From Williamsia sp. 1138 (GTDB lineage: Bacteria > Actinomycetota > Actinomycetes > Mycobacteriales > Mycobacteriaceae): DNA of 64,000 nucleotides. This document shows, in pieces, positions 50,681-58,609 of the stretch (position 1 is its first letter; the number at the start of each line of letters is the position of its first letter). The stretch is taken from assembly GCF_002095435.2 (NCBI RefSeq), contig NZ_MJEJ02000046.1, positions 1-64,000 of the forward strand. The letters run 5' to 3'. The translations under genes were made by a program, and so were the position numbers. The notes beneath the pieces were generated by a model. The model had not been told where the DNA came from. It searched no databases and saw only the letters and a program-made list of their open reading frames with translations.

Positions 50681-51772
50681 ATGGCAAAGAGCGGACCGCT
50701 GAGCGGGACAAGGGTAATCGAGTTCGCAGGGATCGGGCCGGGACCGCATGCGGCGATGATGCTGGGCGATCTGGGGGCAGAGGTGGTGCGCATCGAGCGC
50801 CCCGGCAAGCTTCCGCAGGACGGGCAGGTGGCCGACCAGCTGCTGCGTAACCGCACGATCGTGGAGGCGAACCTCAAGGACCCGGTCGACAAGGAGGCGA
50901 TCATGAATCTGATCGCCAAGGCCGACGTCGTCATCGAGGGTTTCCGTCCCGGTGTCACCGAACGCCTCGGGTTCGGTCCGGAGGACGTGGCCGCGGTCAA
51001 CCCGCGCATCGTGTACGGCCGGATGACGGGGTGGGGGCAGGATGGTCCGCTCTCTCAGGTCGCCGGCCACGACATCAACTACATCTCGCTGACGGGTCTG
51101 CTGCACGCGGTGGGGCGCGCAGAGGAGCGTCCGACGCCCCCGCTGAACCTGTTCGGCGACTTCGGTGGCGGATCGATGTTCCTGGTCCAGGGAATCCTGG
51201 CAGCGCTCCTCGAGCGGGAGAAGTCGGGCAAGGGCCAAACCGTCGACGCTGCAATGGTTGACGGGGTCTCGGTCCTCGGCCAGATGATGTGGGCGTGGCG
51301 CGGAACCGGCTTCTGGGGCGACAAACGAGGCGCCAACCTCCTCGACACCGGCGCACCGTTCTACGAGGTCTACGAGACCGCTGACGGCAAATACTTCGCC
51401 GTGGGCGCCATCGAGCCCCAGTTCTACGCCCTGCTCCTCGACGGGATGGGCCTGACGGACGACGAGACGCTGCCACACCAGCTCGACATGCCGCAGTGGC
51501 CGGCGATGAAGGTGCGGTTCGCCGAGGTCTTCAAGTCCAAGACGCGTGATGAGTGGGCCGCGATCTTCGACGGCACCGACGCCTGCGCGTCGCCGGTGCT
51601 GGATTGGGATGAGGCCACCCAGAACAAGCATCTGTCCGCGCGGCAAACCCTGATCGAGGTCGACGGTGTGACGCAACCCGCTGTGGCACCGCGCTTTTCG
51701 CGCTCTGTACCTGCTGTCCCGGCAGCACCTGCCCGCAAGGCGACGGATCCCGCCACCCTCTGGCTCGACTGA
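50681..51772 (+). CDS. mcr: Alpha-methylacyl-CoA racemase
   Basis: The 363-residue protein is a family III CoA-transferase-fold enzyme that closely resembles mycobacterial MCR. It has [73 protein letters not shown] and [16 protein letters not shown]. His130 and Asp160 correspond to the catalytic His/Asp pair of the family. It interconverts R- and S-2-methylacyl-CoA esters, a step needed when sterol side chains or branched fatty acids enter beta-oxidation. The ATG at 50681 is preceded by GAGGGG at 50668-50673. It is inserted on the opposite strand between the two halves of the mycofactocin locus, which, with the KstR-like boxes nearby, points to a sterol context. Confidence 0.93.
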   Translation: MAKSGPLSGTRVIEFAGIGPGPHAAMMLGDLGAEVVRIERPGKLPQDGQVADQLLRNRTIVEANLKDPVDKEAIMNLIAKADVVIEGFRPGVTERLGFGPEDVAAVNPRIVYGRMTGWGQDGPLSQVAGHDINYISLTGLLHAVGRAEERPTPPLNLFGDFGGGSMFLVQGILAALLEREKSGKGQTVDAAMVDGVSVLGQMMWAWRGTGFWGDKRGANLLDTGAPFYEVYETADGKYFAVGAIEPQFYALLLDGMGLTDDETLPHQLDMPQWPAMKVRFAEVFKSKTRDEWAAIFDGTDACASPVLDWDEATQNKHLSARQTLIEVDGVTQPAVAPRFSRSVPAVPAAPARKATDPATLWLD

Positions 51773-51775
51773 TCT

Positions 51776-51847
51776 CACAGAAGCACACGTTCGAGTCACA
51801 AGCACGCGTTTGAACGCGTGCTTGTGCCTTGAACGTGTGCTTCTGTG
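51776..51847. terminator. Nested double palindrome between convergent genes
   Basis: Outer arms CACAGAAGCACACGTTC (51776-51792) and their exact complement (51831-51847) enclose a second perfect hairpin, CACAAGCACGCGTT/AACGCGTGCTTGTG (51797-51810 and 51813-51826). It lies exactly between the mcr stop and the convergent SDR stop. It can fold on either strand, so a bidirectional terminator is likely. Outer and inner arms resemble each other, suggesting a duplicated extragenic palindrome. Confidence 0.75.
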
Positions 51848-51853
51848 TGCGGT

Positions 51854-52657
51854 CTAGATTTTGGTCGCACCCATGTCGACCTCGATCGAGGACGCCGTGA
51901 TGAACCGGGCCTTCTTCGAACACAGGTACATCACGGCGTCACTGATGTCTGAGGACTTGGCCATCCCGGGCAGGATCGGCAGGAAGTGCGGCTGATATTC
52001 GGGCATCTCGAAGACCGCGAATGCATCGGTGTCCTCGATGCACATCGGGGTGTCGACGCCGTACGGGTGAACGGTGTTGACCCGAATGCGATGCTTACCC
52101 AGTTCTTTTGCCGTGGTGTGCGACAAACCGACCAGTGCATGTTTGGACGCGGAGTACGCGGCCTGCATGGGCATCGATTTGATACCCGCCACCGAGGAGA
52201 TGATCACGATCGACCCTCCGTTGTCCGCGTCGATCATCGCCGGGATCGTGGCCTTGAGGGTCTTCCAGGTGCCGTTGACGTTCACGTCGATGACATCCAT
52301 GAATTGGCTCTCGGTCAGCTCGTGGACCGCACCCCAGGTGAGCACGCCGGCGTTCGCGATCACGTAGTCGAGGCGACCGAACTGCGCGACCCCGTCGGCG
52401 ACCAGTTGCTGCTGCGCGGCAAGGTCGCGGGTATCGGCCGCGATGGCAAGGATGTTGCCGCCGGCTTCCTTCACCAGGCGAACCGTCTCTTCGAGGTCCT
52501 CGGGTGTCGCAGCCGGATATCCGATCGCCGTGACCTCTCGGCAGACATCGAGACCGATGACCGAGGCACCCTCTTCGGCGAACTTGATCGCGTGACTGCG
52601 ACCCTGCCCGCGGGCGATACCCGTGATGTAGACGACCTTGCCGTCGAAATCTCCCAT
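51854..52657 (-). CDS. Mycofactocin-coupled SDR family oxidoreductase
   Basis: The 267-residue protein has the SDR nucleotide motif VVYITGIARGQGRSHA, the stabilising DYVIANAGV, Ser in IVIISSVAGIKS and the catalytic YSASKHA. The insertion-bearing cofactor region (CREVTAIGYPAATPEDLEET) is typical of the mycofactocin-coupled SDR group, which keeps NAD(H) bound and uses mycofactocin as external electron carrier. The substrate, probably an alcohol or hydroxysteroid, is not readable. ATG at 52657 starts the conserved sequence. A KstR-like box lies 9-25 bases upstream, and a large hairpin separates it from mftD, so it appears to be its own sterol-responsive unit inside the mft locus. Confidence 0.88.
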   Translation of the reverse strand: MGDFDGKVVYITGIARGQGRSHAIKFAEEGASVIGLDVCREVTAIGYPAATPEDLEETVRLVKEAGGNILAIAADTRDLAAQQQLVADGVAQFGRLDYVIANAGVLTWGAVHELTESQFMDVIDVNVNGTWKTLKATIPAMIDADNGGSIVIISSVAGIKSMPMQAAYSASKHALVGLSHTTAKELGKHRIRVNTVHPYGVDTPMCIEDTDAFAVFEMPEYQPHFLPILPGMAKSSDISDAVMYLCSKKARFITASSIEVDMGATKI

Positions 52658-52665
52658 AGCAGAAC

Positions 52666-52682
52666 TGTAACGTGTTCTAGTG
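52666..52682 (-). promoter_or_regulatory. KstR-like operator upstream of the SDR gene
   Basis: The sequence TGTAACGTGTTCTAGTG fits the KstR pattern TnnAACnnGTTnTAnnA, known for cholesterol-regulon promoters of mycolic-acid bacteria, at all but the last position. It ends nine bases before the SDR start codon on the minus strand, placing it at the promoter. Repression relieved by a sterol-derived CoA ester would be expected; this is inference from the motif. Confidence 0.6.
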
Positions 52683-52711
52683 CCGTCCGGCCACTCTTTC
52701 ACCCGACACAA

Positions 52712-52774
52712 AACCACCCGTTCCGGTCACACCCAAGGGCCGGAGACCAGTGGGTGTGACCGAAACGGGTGGTT
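52712..52774 (-). terminator. Long hairpin after mftD
   Basis: Two 24-base arms (52712-52735 and 52751-52774) are complementary at 23 of 24 positions, and further pairing continues outward with a bulge. The right end is 13 bases past the mftD stop. It should end the mftABCD transcript and separate it from the SDR promoter. There is no T tract. Confidence 0.7.
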
Positions 52775-52787
52775 GTGTGGGTCAGGT

Positions 52788-53975
52788 CTATGCGGTGGTC
52801 TCGCCGAACCGCTTCTCGAAGCCCTCGGGGATGATGATGTCATCACGCGTGAGTTCGTGAACGCTCTTGCGTCCCAAGCCGATCAGTGCCGAGTCGATGC
52901 CGCCGCGCAGGATGTCGAGGACGTTCTCGACGCCGGCCTGCCCATTGGCACCGAGGCCCCAGAGGTAGGCGCGGCCGATCATGACGGCGTCGGCACCGAG
53001 CGCGAGAGCCTTGACGACATCGCTACCGCGGCGGATGCCGCCGTCCAGCAGCACCTCGATGTCCTTGCCGACCGCGTCGGCGATGGGCCCGAGCATGCGG
53101 ATGGTGGCGGGGGTTCCGTCGAGGTTGTTGCCACCGTGGTTCGACACCGAGATGGCGCTGGCGCCGATGTCGACGGCGCGTTTGGCGTCGTCGAGGCGGG
53201 TGATGCCCTTGACCATGAACGGACCACCCCACTGCTCGCGCAGCCAGGCCAGGTCTTCCCAGGACGGCGGTGCGGTCTGCATCCACTGTCCGTAGGCACC
53301 GAAGAACGTCGGGCCGGTCTGGCCCTTGTCGACGACGTTGGGAGCGGTCAGATCGGGGATGGTGAAATTGCCCTTGTTGAACCAGTCCCAGGCGTACCGC
53401 GGCCGAGCTGCGAGTTCTGGAGCCAGCTTCAGAAGTGCTTTGAAATCCACTTTTTCGGGGATCTCGGGGCTGCCCCAGTCGCGACCCATCGAGAACGACC
53501 AGTCGGTGGTGACGATCAGACCTTTGGCTCCCGCTTCGCGGGCCCGCTCAGCGCGCTTGAGGATGTCCTCGCGGGAATTGAGCCAGTAGGCCTGGAAGAA
53601 GATCTTGTCGTTGACGGCGGTGACCTCCTCGATGGGCTTGCTGGCGAAGCTCGACAGACCCATCGCGGTGCCGCGGGCGGCTGCGGCGCGGGCGACCGCG
53701 ACCTCGCCGTCTTTGTCCACGGCCTGAACGCCCGTCGGCGAGATCATCACGGGCAACGAGATCTCTTGACCCATCACCGTTGTCGACAACTCGCGGTCTG
53801 CTTGTGCGCCGACCACATGCGGGGCGAACCCCAGTTCGGAGAATGCCTCGACGTTGTCGCTGAGCGTGACGCCTTTCTCACTGCCTGCGACCAACGAGGA
53901 GTACACCGACTTGGGCAGGCGCTTCTTCGCCCGCCGCTGCGCTTCTAGAACAGTCTCGAACCAGGGGTTCGCCAT
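52788..53975 (-). CDS. mftD: Premycofactocin synthase MftD
   Basis: The 395-residue flavoenzyme belongs to the FMN-dependent alpha-hydroxyacid-dehydrogenase-like fold. Visible parts are VMISPTGVQAVDKDGEVAVA, FFQAYWLNSREDI, VKGITRLDDAKRAVDIGA, the active-site SNHGGNNLDG and the FMN phosphate site DGGIRRGSDVVKALALGADA. MftD oxidatively deaminates AHDP to premycofactocin, creating the redox-active dione. ATG at 53975 (MANPWFET) follows AAAGGA by eight bases, so the longer frame to 54002 is not used. It is last in mftABCD and is followed by a large hairpin. Confidence 0.95.
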   Translation of the reverse strand: MANPWFETVLEAQRRAKKRLPKSVYSSLVAGSEKGVTLSDNVEAFSELGFAPHVVGAQADRELSTTVMGQEISLPVMISPTGVQAVDKDGEVAVARAAAARGTAMGLSSFASKPIEEVTAVNDKIFFQAYWLNSREDILKRAERAREAGAKGLIVTTDWSFSMGRDWGSPEIPEKVDFKALLKLAPELAARPRYAWDWFNKGNFTIPDLTAPNVVDKGQTGPTFFGAYGQWMQTAPPSWEDLAWLREQWGGPFMVKGITRLDDAKRAVDIGASAISVSNHGGNNLDGTPATIRMLGPIADAVGKDIEVLLDGGIRRGSDVVKALALGADAVMIGRAYLWGLGANGQAGVENVLDILRGGIDSALIGLGRKSVHELTRDDIIIPEGFEKRFGETTA

Positions 53976-54020
53976 CGCGATAATCCTTTGCTCACCCGGC
54001 AACTCTGCCGGGGTTCTTCA

Positions 54021-55247
54021 TTACTTGGAGGGGGTCAGTTCCGGCGTGAAGCCGGCAAGGGGGTTTTCGTCGCAGTCCCGCGAGGGCGGCCGCGTCATCA
54101 AGGTCAGCGGTACGCCACGGGAGTGGTCCTTGTTGGCAGAGGGCACGCTGCGGTCCTCGGCGAGCAGCGATTCACCGAATCCCTGGACACATTCGGGATC
54201 GGGTCCTGCGAGCGGCAGTCCGGTGAAGAACTTGGCAGCCATGCAGCCGCCGCGGCAGGCATCGAAGTGCGAGCACTTGGTGCAGGCGCCGGCATTCTGC
54301 GGTTCACGCAGCTCGAGAAACAGATCCGATTCCTGCCAGATGGTCTTGAAACCGCCGTCGGACAAGATGTTCCCGGCCAGGAAGTTCTCGTGGATCGCGA
54401 ACGGGCAGGCGTAGACGTCGCCGATCGGGTCGATGAGGCAGACCACGCGGCCCGCGCCGCAGAGATTCAGACCCGGAAGCGCACCGGCGCCCGGTTCGGC
54501 GAAGGCGGACAGGTGGAAGAACGAATCCCCGGTCAGCACCCCATCGCCGTGTGCGACCAGCCAGTTGTACAGGTCACGCTGCTGTGAGGGCAACGGGTGC
54601 AGGTCATCCCACACATCCGCGCCACGACCGGACGGCCGCAGTCGGGTGATGCGCAGGGTGGCGCCGTAGTGGTCGGCCAGTGCCTTGAACTCGTCGAGCT
54701 GGGTGACGTTCTGACGGGTCACGACAACGCTGATCTTGGCGTCGGCGAAACCGGCCTCCTTCAGGTTCTCCAGCGCCTTGATGGCCATGGCGTAAGAACC
54801 CGGCCCGCGCACCGCGTCATTGACCTCAGCGGTCGCACCGTCGAGGGAGATCTGCACATCGACGTAGTCCGACGCCGCGAGGCGCTCGGCGACCTTCTTG
54901 TCGATTTTCAGGCCATTGGTCGAGAACTTCACGCCCACTTGGTGATCGGTCGCATAGTCGACCAGTTCCCAGAAGTCGGGACGCACGGTCGGTTCACCGC
55001 CACCGATGTTGACGTAGAAGACCTGCATCCGCTGGAGCTCATCGATGATGGCCTTGCACTGTTCGGTGTCTAGTTCACGGGGATCACGCTTACCCGACGA
55101 CGACAGGCAGTGGACGCACGACAGATTGCAGGCGTAGGTCAACTCCCAGGTCAGGCAGATCGGGGCGTCGAGACCCTTTTCGAATTGATCGACCAGACGG
55201 CCGACGGGCTGTTGCGGCGCAGCTGGGCGCTCGAGAATTGAAGTCAT
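54021..55247 (-). CDS. mftC: Mycofactocin radical SAM maturase MftC
   Basis: The 408-residue enzyme has the radical SAM cluster motif CNLSCVHC (Cys40, Cys44, Cys47) and the GGEPTVRPDF SAM-binding segment. A C-terminal SPASM-type cysteine set is seen in LCGAGRVVCLIDPIGDVYACPF and CTKCSHFDACRGGCMA. MftC decarboxylates and crosslinks the C-terminal Val-Tyr of MftA. It needs the chaperone MftB, encoded just upstream (43-base gap). ATG at 55247 begins the conserved product. It forms one transcription unit with mftA, mftB and mftD. Confidence 0.96.
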   Translation of the reverse strand: MTSILERPAAPQQPVGRLVDQFEKGLDAPICLTWELTYACNLSCVHCLSSSGKRDPRELDTEQCKAIIDELQRMQVFYVNIGGGEPTVRPDFWELVDYATDHQVGVKFSTNGLKIDKKVAERLAASDYVDVQISLDGATAEVNDAVRGPGSYAMAIKALENLKEAGFADAKISVVVTRQNVTQLDEFKALADHYGATLRITRLRPSGRGADVWDDLHPLPSQQRDLYNWLVAHGDGVLTGDSFFHLSAFAEPGAGALPGLNLCGAGRVVCLIDPIGDVYACPFAIHENFLAGNILSDGGFKTIWQESDLFLELREPQNAGACTKCSHFDACRGGCMAAKFFTGLPLAGPDPECVQGFGESLLAEDRSVPSANKDHSRGVPLTLMTRPPSRDCDENPLAGFTPELTPSK

Positions 55248-55290
55248 GGCAAAGTCCTCAAGGGGCTGGAGTTCGCGAGGGTGCGCAAAC

Positions 55291-55578
55291 TCAAGAGGGT
55301 TGGACGATCATGCCCGAAGCAGCCAGTGCGGCAAGCGCATTCAGGTAGAGCGGGCGGTCGCGCTCGGTGATACCGGCCGCGGCCAGGGCGTGGTTGGCGC
55401 TGGGGTGATCGGGCAGCGACTGCACCACTTCGACCACTGTCAGATTCTTGAGAAACGACAGCTTGCGAGTGCCGAAGTGGTACAGCAGCGCTCCGAACGG
55501 TTCCGGTCGCAGAGCGACCGAAGAATTCAGCACCCACGCCTGATCGGCATCGAACGCCACAGTTGTGGGCGCGCTCAT
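55291..55578 (-). CDS. mftB: Mycofactocin precursor-binding chaperone MftB
   Basis: The 95-residue protein is a PqqD-like RiPP recognition element: AWVLNSSVALRPEPFGALLY, HFGTRKLSFLKNLTVVEVV, then a helical region ending in LYLNALAALAASGMIVQP. It binds the MftA leader and presents it to MftC. Its ATG at 55578 follows the mftA stop with one base between, so translation is coupled. Size and position are standard. Confidence 0.94.
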   Translation of the reverse strand: MSAPTTVAFDADQAWVLNSSVALRPEPFGALLYHFGTRKLSFLKNLTVVEVVQSLPDHPSANHALAAAGITERDRPLYLNALAALAASGMIVQPS

Positions 55579-55579
55579 G

Positions 55580-55696
55580 TCAGTAGACGCCGCACATGCC
55601 GTCGATCGACACCTCTTCGACCAATGACTCCGAGACCAATTCGCTTTCGGTCGAGGTGATGCTGTCTGCCTGCGAGGACGGATTCTGAGCTGTCAT
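55580..55696 (-). CDS. mftA: Mycofactocin precursor peptide MftA
   Basis: This 38-residue peptide is read directly from the DNA. It starts MTAQNPSSQADS, has an acidic leader (TESELVSESLVEEVS), and ends in the diagnostic IDGMCGVY, whose final Val-Tyr becomes the cofactor. GGAGG (complement at 55705-55709) lies about eight bases before the ATG at 55696. It is the first gene of mftABCD, and a -10-like element and palindrome lie 34-57 bases upstream. Its size and C-terminus match described MftA peptides. Confidence 0.97.
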   Translation of the reverse strand: MTAQNPSSQADSITSTESELVSESLVEEVSIDGMCGVY

Positions 55697-55729
55697 CTTG
55701 ATTACCTCCGTTGTTGGTATGTGATGGTC

Positions 55730-55753
55730 ATCATAATGGCACTCAGTGCATTA
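55730..55753 (-). promoter_or_regulatory. mftA promoter with overlapping palindrome (candidate MftR operator)
   Basis: On the minus strand a TATGAT hexamer (55730-55735) is a good -10 element 34 bases before the mftA ATG. A near-perfect palindrome TAATGGCACTCAGTGCATTA (55734-55753) overlaps its upstream edge, with arms TAATG-GCACT and AGTGC-ATTA. MftR, a TetR-type regulator encoded at 56863, is known to repress mftA-led operons, so this dyad is its most likely site here. It lies in the 178-base gap divergent from the hydrolase gene. Confidence 0.5.
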
Positions 55754-55874
55754 ATGCCAGCCCTTCGCATGAATCCGGCGAAATTCGGCGCGAAACCACC
55801 CAAAGGGACAGGTGCCGGATGCCGTTCCGACACCGGGTGGCATGGTCGAGCTGAGGGGGCGAGAGGAGCGTGGC

Positions 55875-56771
55875 GTGGCAACGACGAATGGCCTCGGGCC
55901 GACACCGGTGACGTTCACCGGATCCGGTGGGCTCGCGCTGGCCGCAGATCATTGGGAGCCCGCGTCCGCCGGCGGATCGGCGAACGACTCCCCCACCACG
56001 ATTCTTCTGCTGCACGGCGGCGGCCAGACGCGGCATTCCTGGAAGAAGACCGGCGAAGTACTGGCCCGGCGCGGCGCGGAGGTGTTCTCCCTCGACAGCC
56101 GCGGACACGGCGACAGCGACTGGGACCCCGACGCCGATTACAGCCTCCCGGCCATGACCGCAGACGGGTTGGCGGTACTCGAACAGATTCCGGCCATCAC
56201 CGGTCGCACCGGCCCGGTGTCCGTCGTCGGCGCGAGTCTCGGCGGGATGACAGGAATCGGGATCGCTGCGCTAGCACCGGTGGGCACCGTCGACAAGCTC
56301 GTCCTCGTCGACGTCGTTCCGCGCTTCGAGAAGTCCGGCAGCAAACGCATCCGGGACTTCATGAGCGGCAACGTCGACGGATTCGATGATCTCCACCAGG
56401 CCGCGGCCGCGATCGCCGACTATCTCCCCCACCGAAAAGCCTCCGGACCCACCGAGGGCCTCAAACGCAATCTCCGGCAACGCGAGGACGGGCGCTGGTA
56501 CTGGCACTGGGATCCAGCTTTCCTGACACCGCCGCACGACGACCCCGGCATCCGGACCGATGTGCTGGAGAAGCAGGCGATGTCGTTGACCATCCCGATC
56601 CAGCTGATACGTGGGCAGCTCTCCGATGTCGTCAGCGAGGAGTCGGTTCGCCACTTTCTCGACCTCGTCCCCGACGCCGAGTTCGTGGAACTCACCGGAG
56701 CGGGCCACACTGCCGCCGGAGACGACAACGATGCGTTCACAACGGCCGTGATCGACTTCGTCGGGCGCTGA
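55875..56771 (+). CDS. Alpha/beta hydrolase between mftA and mftR
   Basis: The 298-residue cytosolic protein has an oxyanion segment LLLHGGGQTRHSWKKTGEVL, SLDSRGHGDSDWDPDADYSL, the nucleophile elbow VVGASLGGMTG, and a C-terminal ELTGAGHTAAGDDN with the catalytic histidine. An acid candidate lies in QLIRGQLSDVVSEES. The GTG at 55875 is preceded by GAGAGGAG at 55861-55868; ATGs at 55812 and 55842 have no site. The substrate is unknown; similar hydrolases act on esters or C-C bonds. It is divergent from mftA and lies 91 bases before mftR, so it may respond to the same signal. Confidence 0.85.
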   Translation: MATTNGLGPTPVTFTGSGGLALAADHWEPASAGGSANDSPTTILLLHGGGQTRHSWKKTGEVLARRGAEVFSLDSRGHGDSDWDPDADYSLPAMTADGLAVLEQIPAITGRTGPVSVVGASLGGMTGIGIAALAPVGTVDKLVLVDVVPRFEKSGSKRIRDFMSGNVDGFDDLHQAAAAIADYLPHRKASGPTEGLKRNLRQREDGRWYWHWDPAFLTPPHDDPGIRTDVLEKQAMSLTIPIQLIRGQLSDVVSEESVRHFLDLVPDAEFVELTGAGHTAAGDDNDAFTTAVIDFVGR

Positions 56772-56862
56772 CGAACTACCATGGTCACCGCGCCCGAACA
56801 CCGGCGCCGGACGCCAGCACGCCCCGGAGGGATCGTCGGATGATCAGCACAGTGCGGGTGCC

Positions 56863-57504
56863 ATGACCGCTCAGATCGGCAGGCGACCGAGCACGACCAA
56901 GTCGAAGATCACCGAGGCTGCGATCGACCTGTTCACCGAGTCCGGATTCGACGAGACGAGTGTGGACGATGTCGCGGCCGCCGCCGGAATCGCCCGCCGG
57001 ACATTGTTCCGCTACTACCCGTCGAAGAACGCGATCGCCTGGGGCGACTTCGACGAGCACCTCCAGGACATGCGTCGCATGCTCACCGAACTCCCGCCGG
57101 ACATGCCGGTGGCCGAAGCCTTGCAGAGTGCGCTGCTCGCCTTCAACGAAGTGCCCACCGAACATCGCGAACACCATCGGCGACGGATGCGCCTGCTGCT
57201 CGGTGTTCCCGCACTGCAAGCACACTCGATGCTCATGTACACCGGGTGGCGCAACGTTGTCGCCGAGTTCGTCGCCTCGCGAACCGGCAGTGACCCGTCC
57301 GACCTCATTCCCCAGACCGTCGCATGGACACTGCTTGCCACCGCCCTGGCCGCCTACGAACAGTGGCTCGACGATCCGAACGCGGACCTCGAAGAACTCC
57401 TGACCCAGGGCAGCCGGATACTGTCCCTCGGACTGGACGACGTTCTCGCACCCTCCGCCCGCAGCAGGCAGGGACCCGATGCGAGCACTGGTAATCTAAA
57501 CTAG
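56863..57504 (+). CDS. mftR: TetR-family mycofactocin regulator MftR
   Basis: The 213-residue protein has an N-terminal TetR helix-turn-helix: KSKITEAAIDLFTESGFDET, then VDDVAAAAGIARRTLFRYYP and SKNAIAWGDFDEHL. The helical ligand-binding part contains HHRRRMRLLLGVPALQAHSM and QTVAWTLLATALAAYEQWL, typical of the mycofactocin regulator group. MftR represses mft genes and is reported to respond to long-chain acyl-CoA. The ATG at 56863 starts the conserved product. Its stop codon overlaps a KstR-like box that precedes kshB. Confidence 0.9.
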   Translation: MTAQIGRRPSTTKSKITEAAIDLFTESGFDETSVDDVAAAAGIARRTLFRYYPSKNAIAWGDFDEHLQDMRRMLTELPPDMPVAEALQSALLAFNEVPTEHREHHRRRMRLLLGVPALQAHSMLMYTGWRNVVAEFVASRTGSDPSDLIPQTVAWTLLATALAAYEQWLDDPNADLEELLTQGSRILSLGLDDVLAPSARSRQGPDASTGNLN

Positions 57505-57518
57505 AACGTGTTCCTGTT
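57498..57518 (+). promoter_or_regulatory. KstR-like operator upstream of kshB
   Basis: TAGAACGTGTTC (57502-57513) is a near-palindrome of the KstR type, with AAC-N2-GTT core and a TAG flank that is also the mftR stop codon. It ends 40 bases before the kshB start. KshB genes belong to the KstR regulon in related bacteria, which supports the reading. Confidence 0.65.
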
Positions 57519-57553
57519 TTCAGGCATAGTTCCCACGACTAGGAGGTACGCCG

Positions 57554-58603
57554 GTGACCGTGTCCCCGCACAGCACCCGGAGCGTTGTGCTGACCGTGGC
57601 CGACGTGATCGACGAGACCGGCGACGCGAAATCGCTGGTCTTCGATGTGCCGGAGGACAGCGCCGAGCGTTTTCACTACAAACCCGGGCAGTTTCTGACC
57701 CTGCGCATCCCCAGCGACCAGACCGGTTCCGTGGCCCGCTGTTACTCGCTTGCCTCCTCCCCCTTCGGCGACGAGAAGCCCAAGGTGACGGTCAAGCGGA
57801 CAGTCGACGGGTACGGCTCGAACTGGATCTGCGACAACGTTCATCCCGGTGACCAGATCGAGGTCCTGCCACCGTCGGGCGTGTTCACCCCCGCGGACCT
57901 GAATGCGCCGATCCTGCTGCTCGGCGCGGGCAGCGGCATCACCCCCGTGATGTCCATCCTCAAGTCTGCTCTGTCCCAGGGCAGCGGTCGGGTATTGCTG
58001 GTCTACGCCAATCGCAGCGAGAACGATGTGATCTTCGCAGCCGAATTACGCGATCTGCAGCAGCGGTTCCACGAACGTCTCACCGTGGTGCACTGGCTCC
58101 AGTCCGTGCAGGGCATGCCGTCGGTGGAATCGCTCGCCACGCTGCTGCGCCCGTTCAAGGCCTACAACGCCTACATGTGCGGTCCGGGGCCGTTCATGGA
58201 CGCAGTGCACAAAGCGCTTGCCACCATAGAGATGTCGCATCATCAGGTGCACGCCGAGGTGTTCAGCTCGCTGTCGGGCGACCCTTTCGAGGACACCGCA
58301 CCCGCCGAACTCACCGAGGACGAAATCGCAGACGCCGCGTCGGTAGAGGTCGAGCTCGACGGTGAGGTCCACGAGATGTCGTGGCCGCGAAGCCAAACCC
58401 TGGTCGACATCATGCTGTCGGCCGGGCTCGATGTCCCGTATTCGTGCCGTGAAGGCGAGTGCGGATCGTGCGCGTGCACGGTCACCGAGGGCACGGTGGA
58501 AATGGACAACATCGGCGCGCTCGATGAGGACGACATCGCTGACGGTTACATCCTCGGGTGCCAGGCCCGGCCGACGTCGAACACGCTCAAGATCGAGTTC
58601 TGA
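57554..58603 (+). CDS. kshB: 3-ketosteroid 9-alpha-hydroxylase reductase KshB
   Basis: The 349-residue protein has the order FAD domain (GQFLTLRIP, VARCYSLASSP), NAD domain (ILLLGAGSGITPVMSI, YMCGPGPFMDAV) and C-terminal plant-type [2Fe-2S] ferredoxin domain with Cys298, Cys303, Cys306 and Cys336. Sequence blocks such as TGSVARCYSL, VHWLQSVQGMPS and MSWPRSQTLVDIM resemble mycobacterial KshB closely. It passes electrons from NADH to the oxygenase KshA, which opens ring B of 3-ketosteroids; no kshA lies in this window. GTG at 57554 is preceded by AGGAGG at 57541-57546. A KstR-like box upstream agrees with steroid control. Confidence 0.92.
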   Translation: MTVSPHSTRSVVLTVADVIDETGDAKSLVFDVPEDSAERFHYKPGQFLTLRIPSDQTGSVARCYSLASSPFGDEKPKVTVKRTVDGYGSNWICDNVHPGDQIEVLPPSGVFTPADLNAPILLLGAGSGITPVMSILKSALSQGSGRVLLVYANRSENDVIFAAELRDLQQRFHERLTVVHWLQSVQGMPSVESLATLLRPFKAYNAYMCGPGPFMDAVHKALATIEMSHHQVHAEVFSSLSGDPFEDTAPAELTEDEIADAASVEVELDGEVHEMSWPRSQTLVDIMLSAGLDVPYSCREGECGSCACTVTEGTVEMDNIGALDEDDIADGYILGCQARPTSNTLKIEF

Positions 58604-58609
58604 ACCCGG

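Noticed and set aside
50477-51805. Minus-strand frame of 442 codons covering mcr
   Set aside because: Antisense to a clear alpha-methylacyl-CoA racemase; no domain and no start signal.
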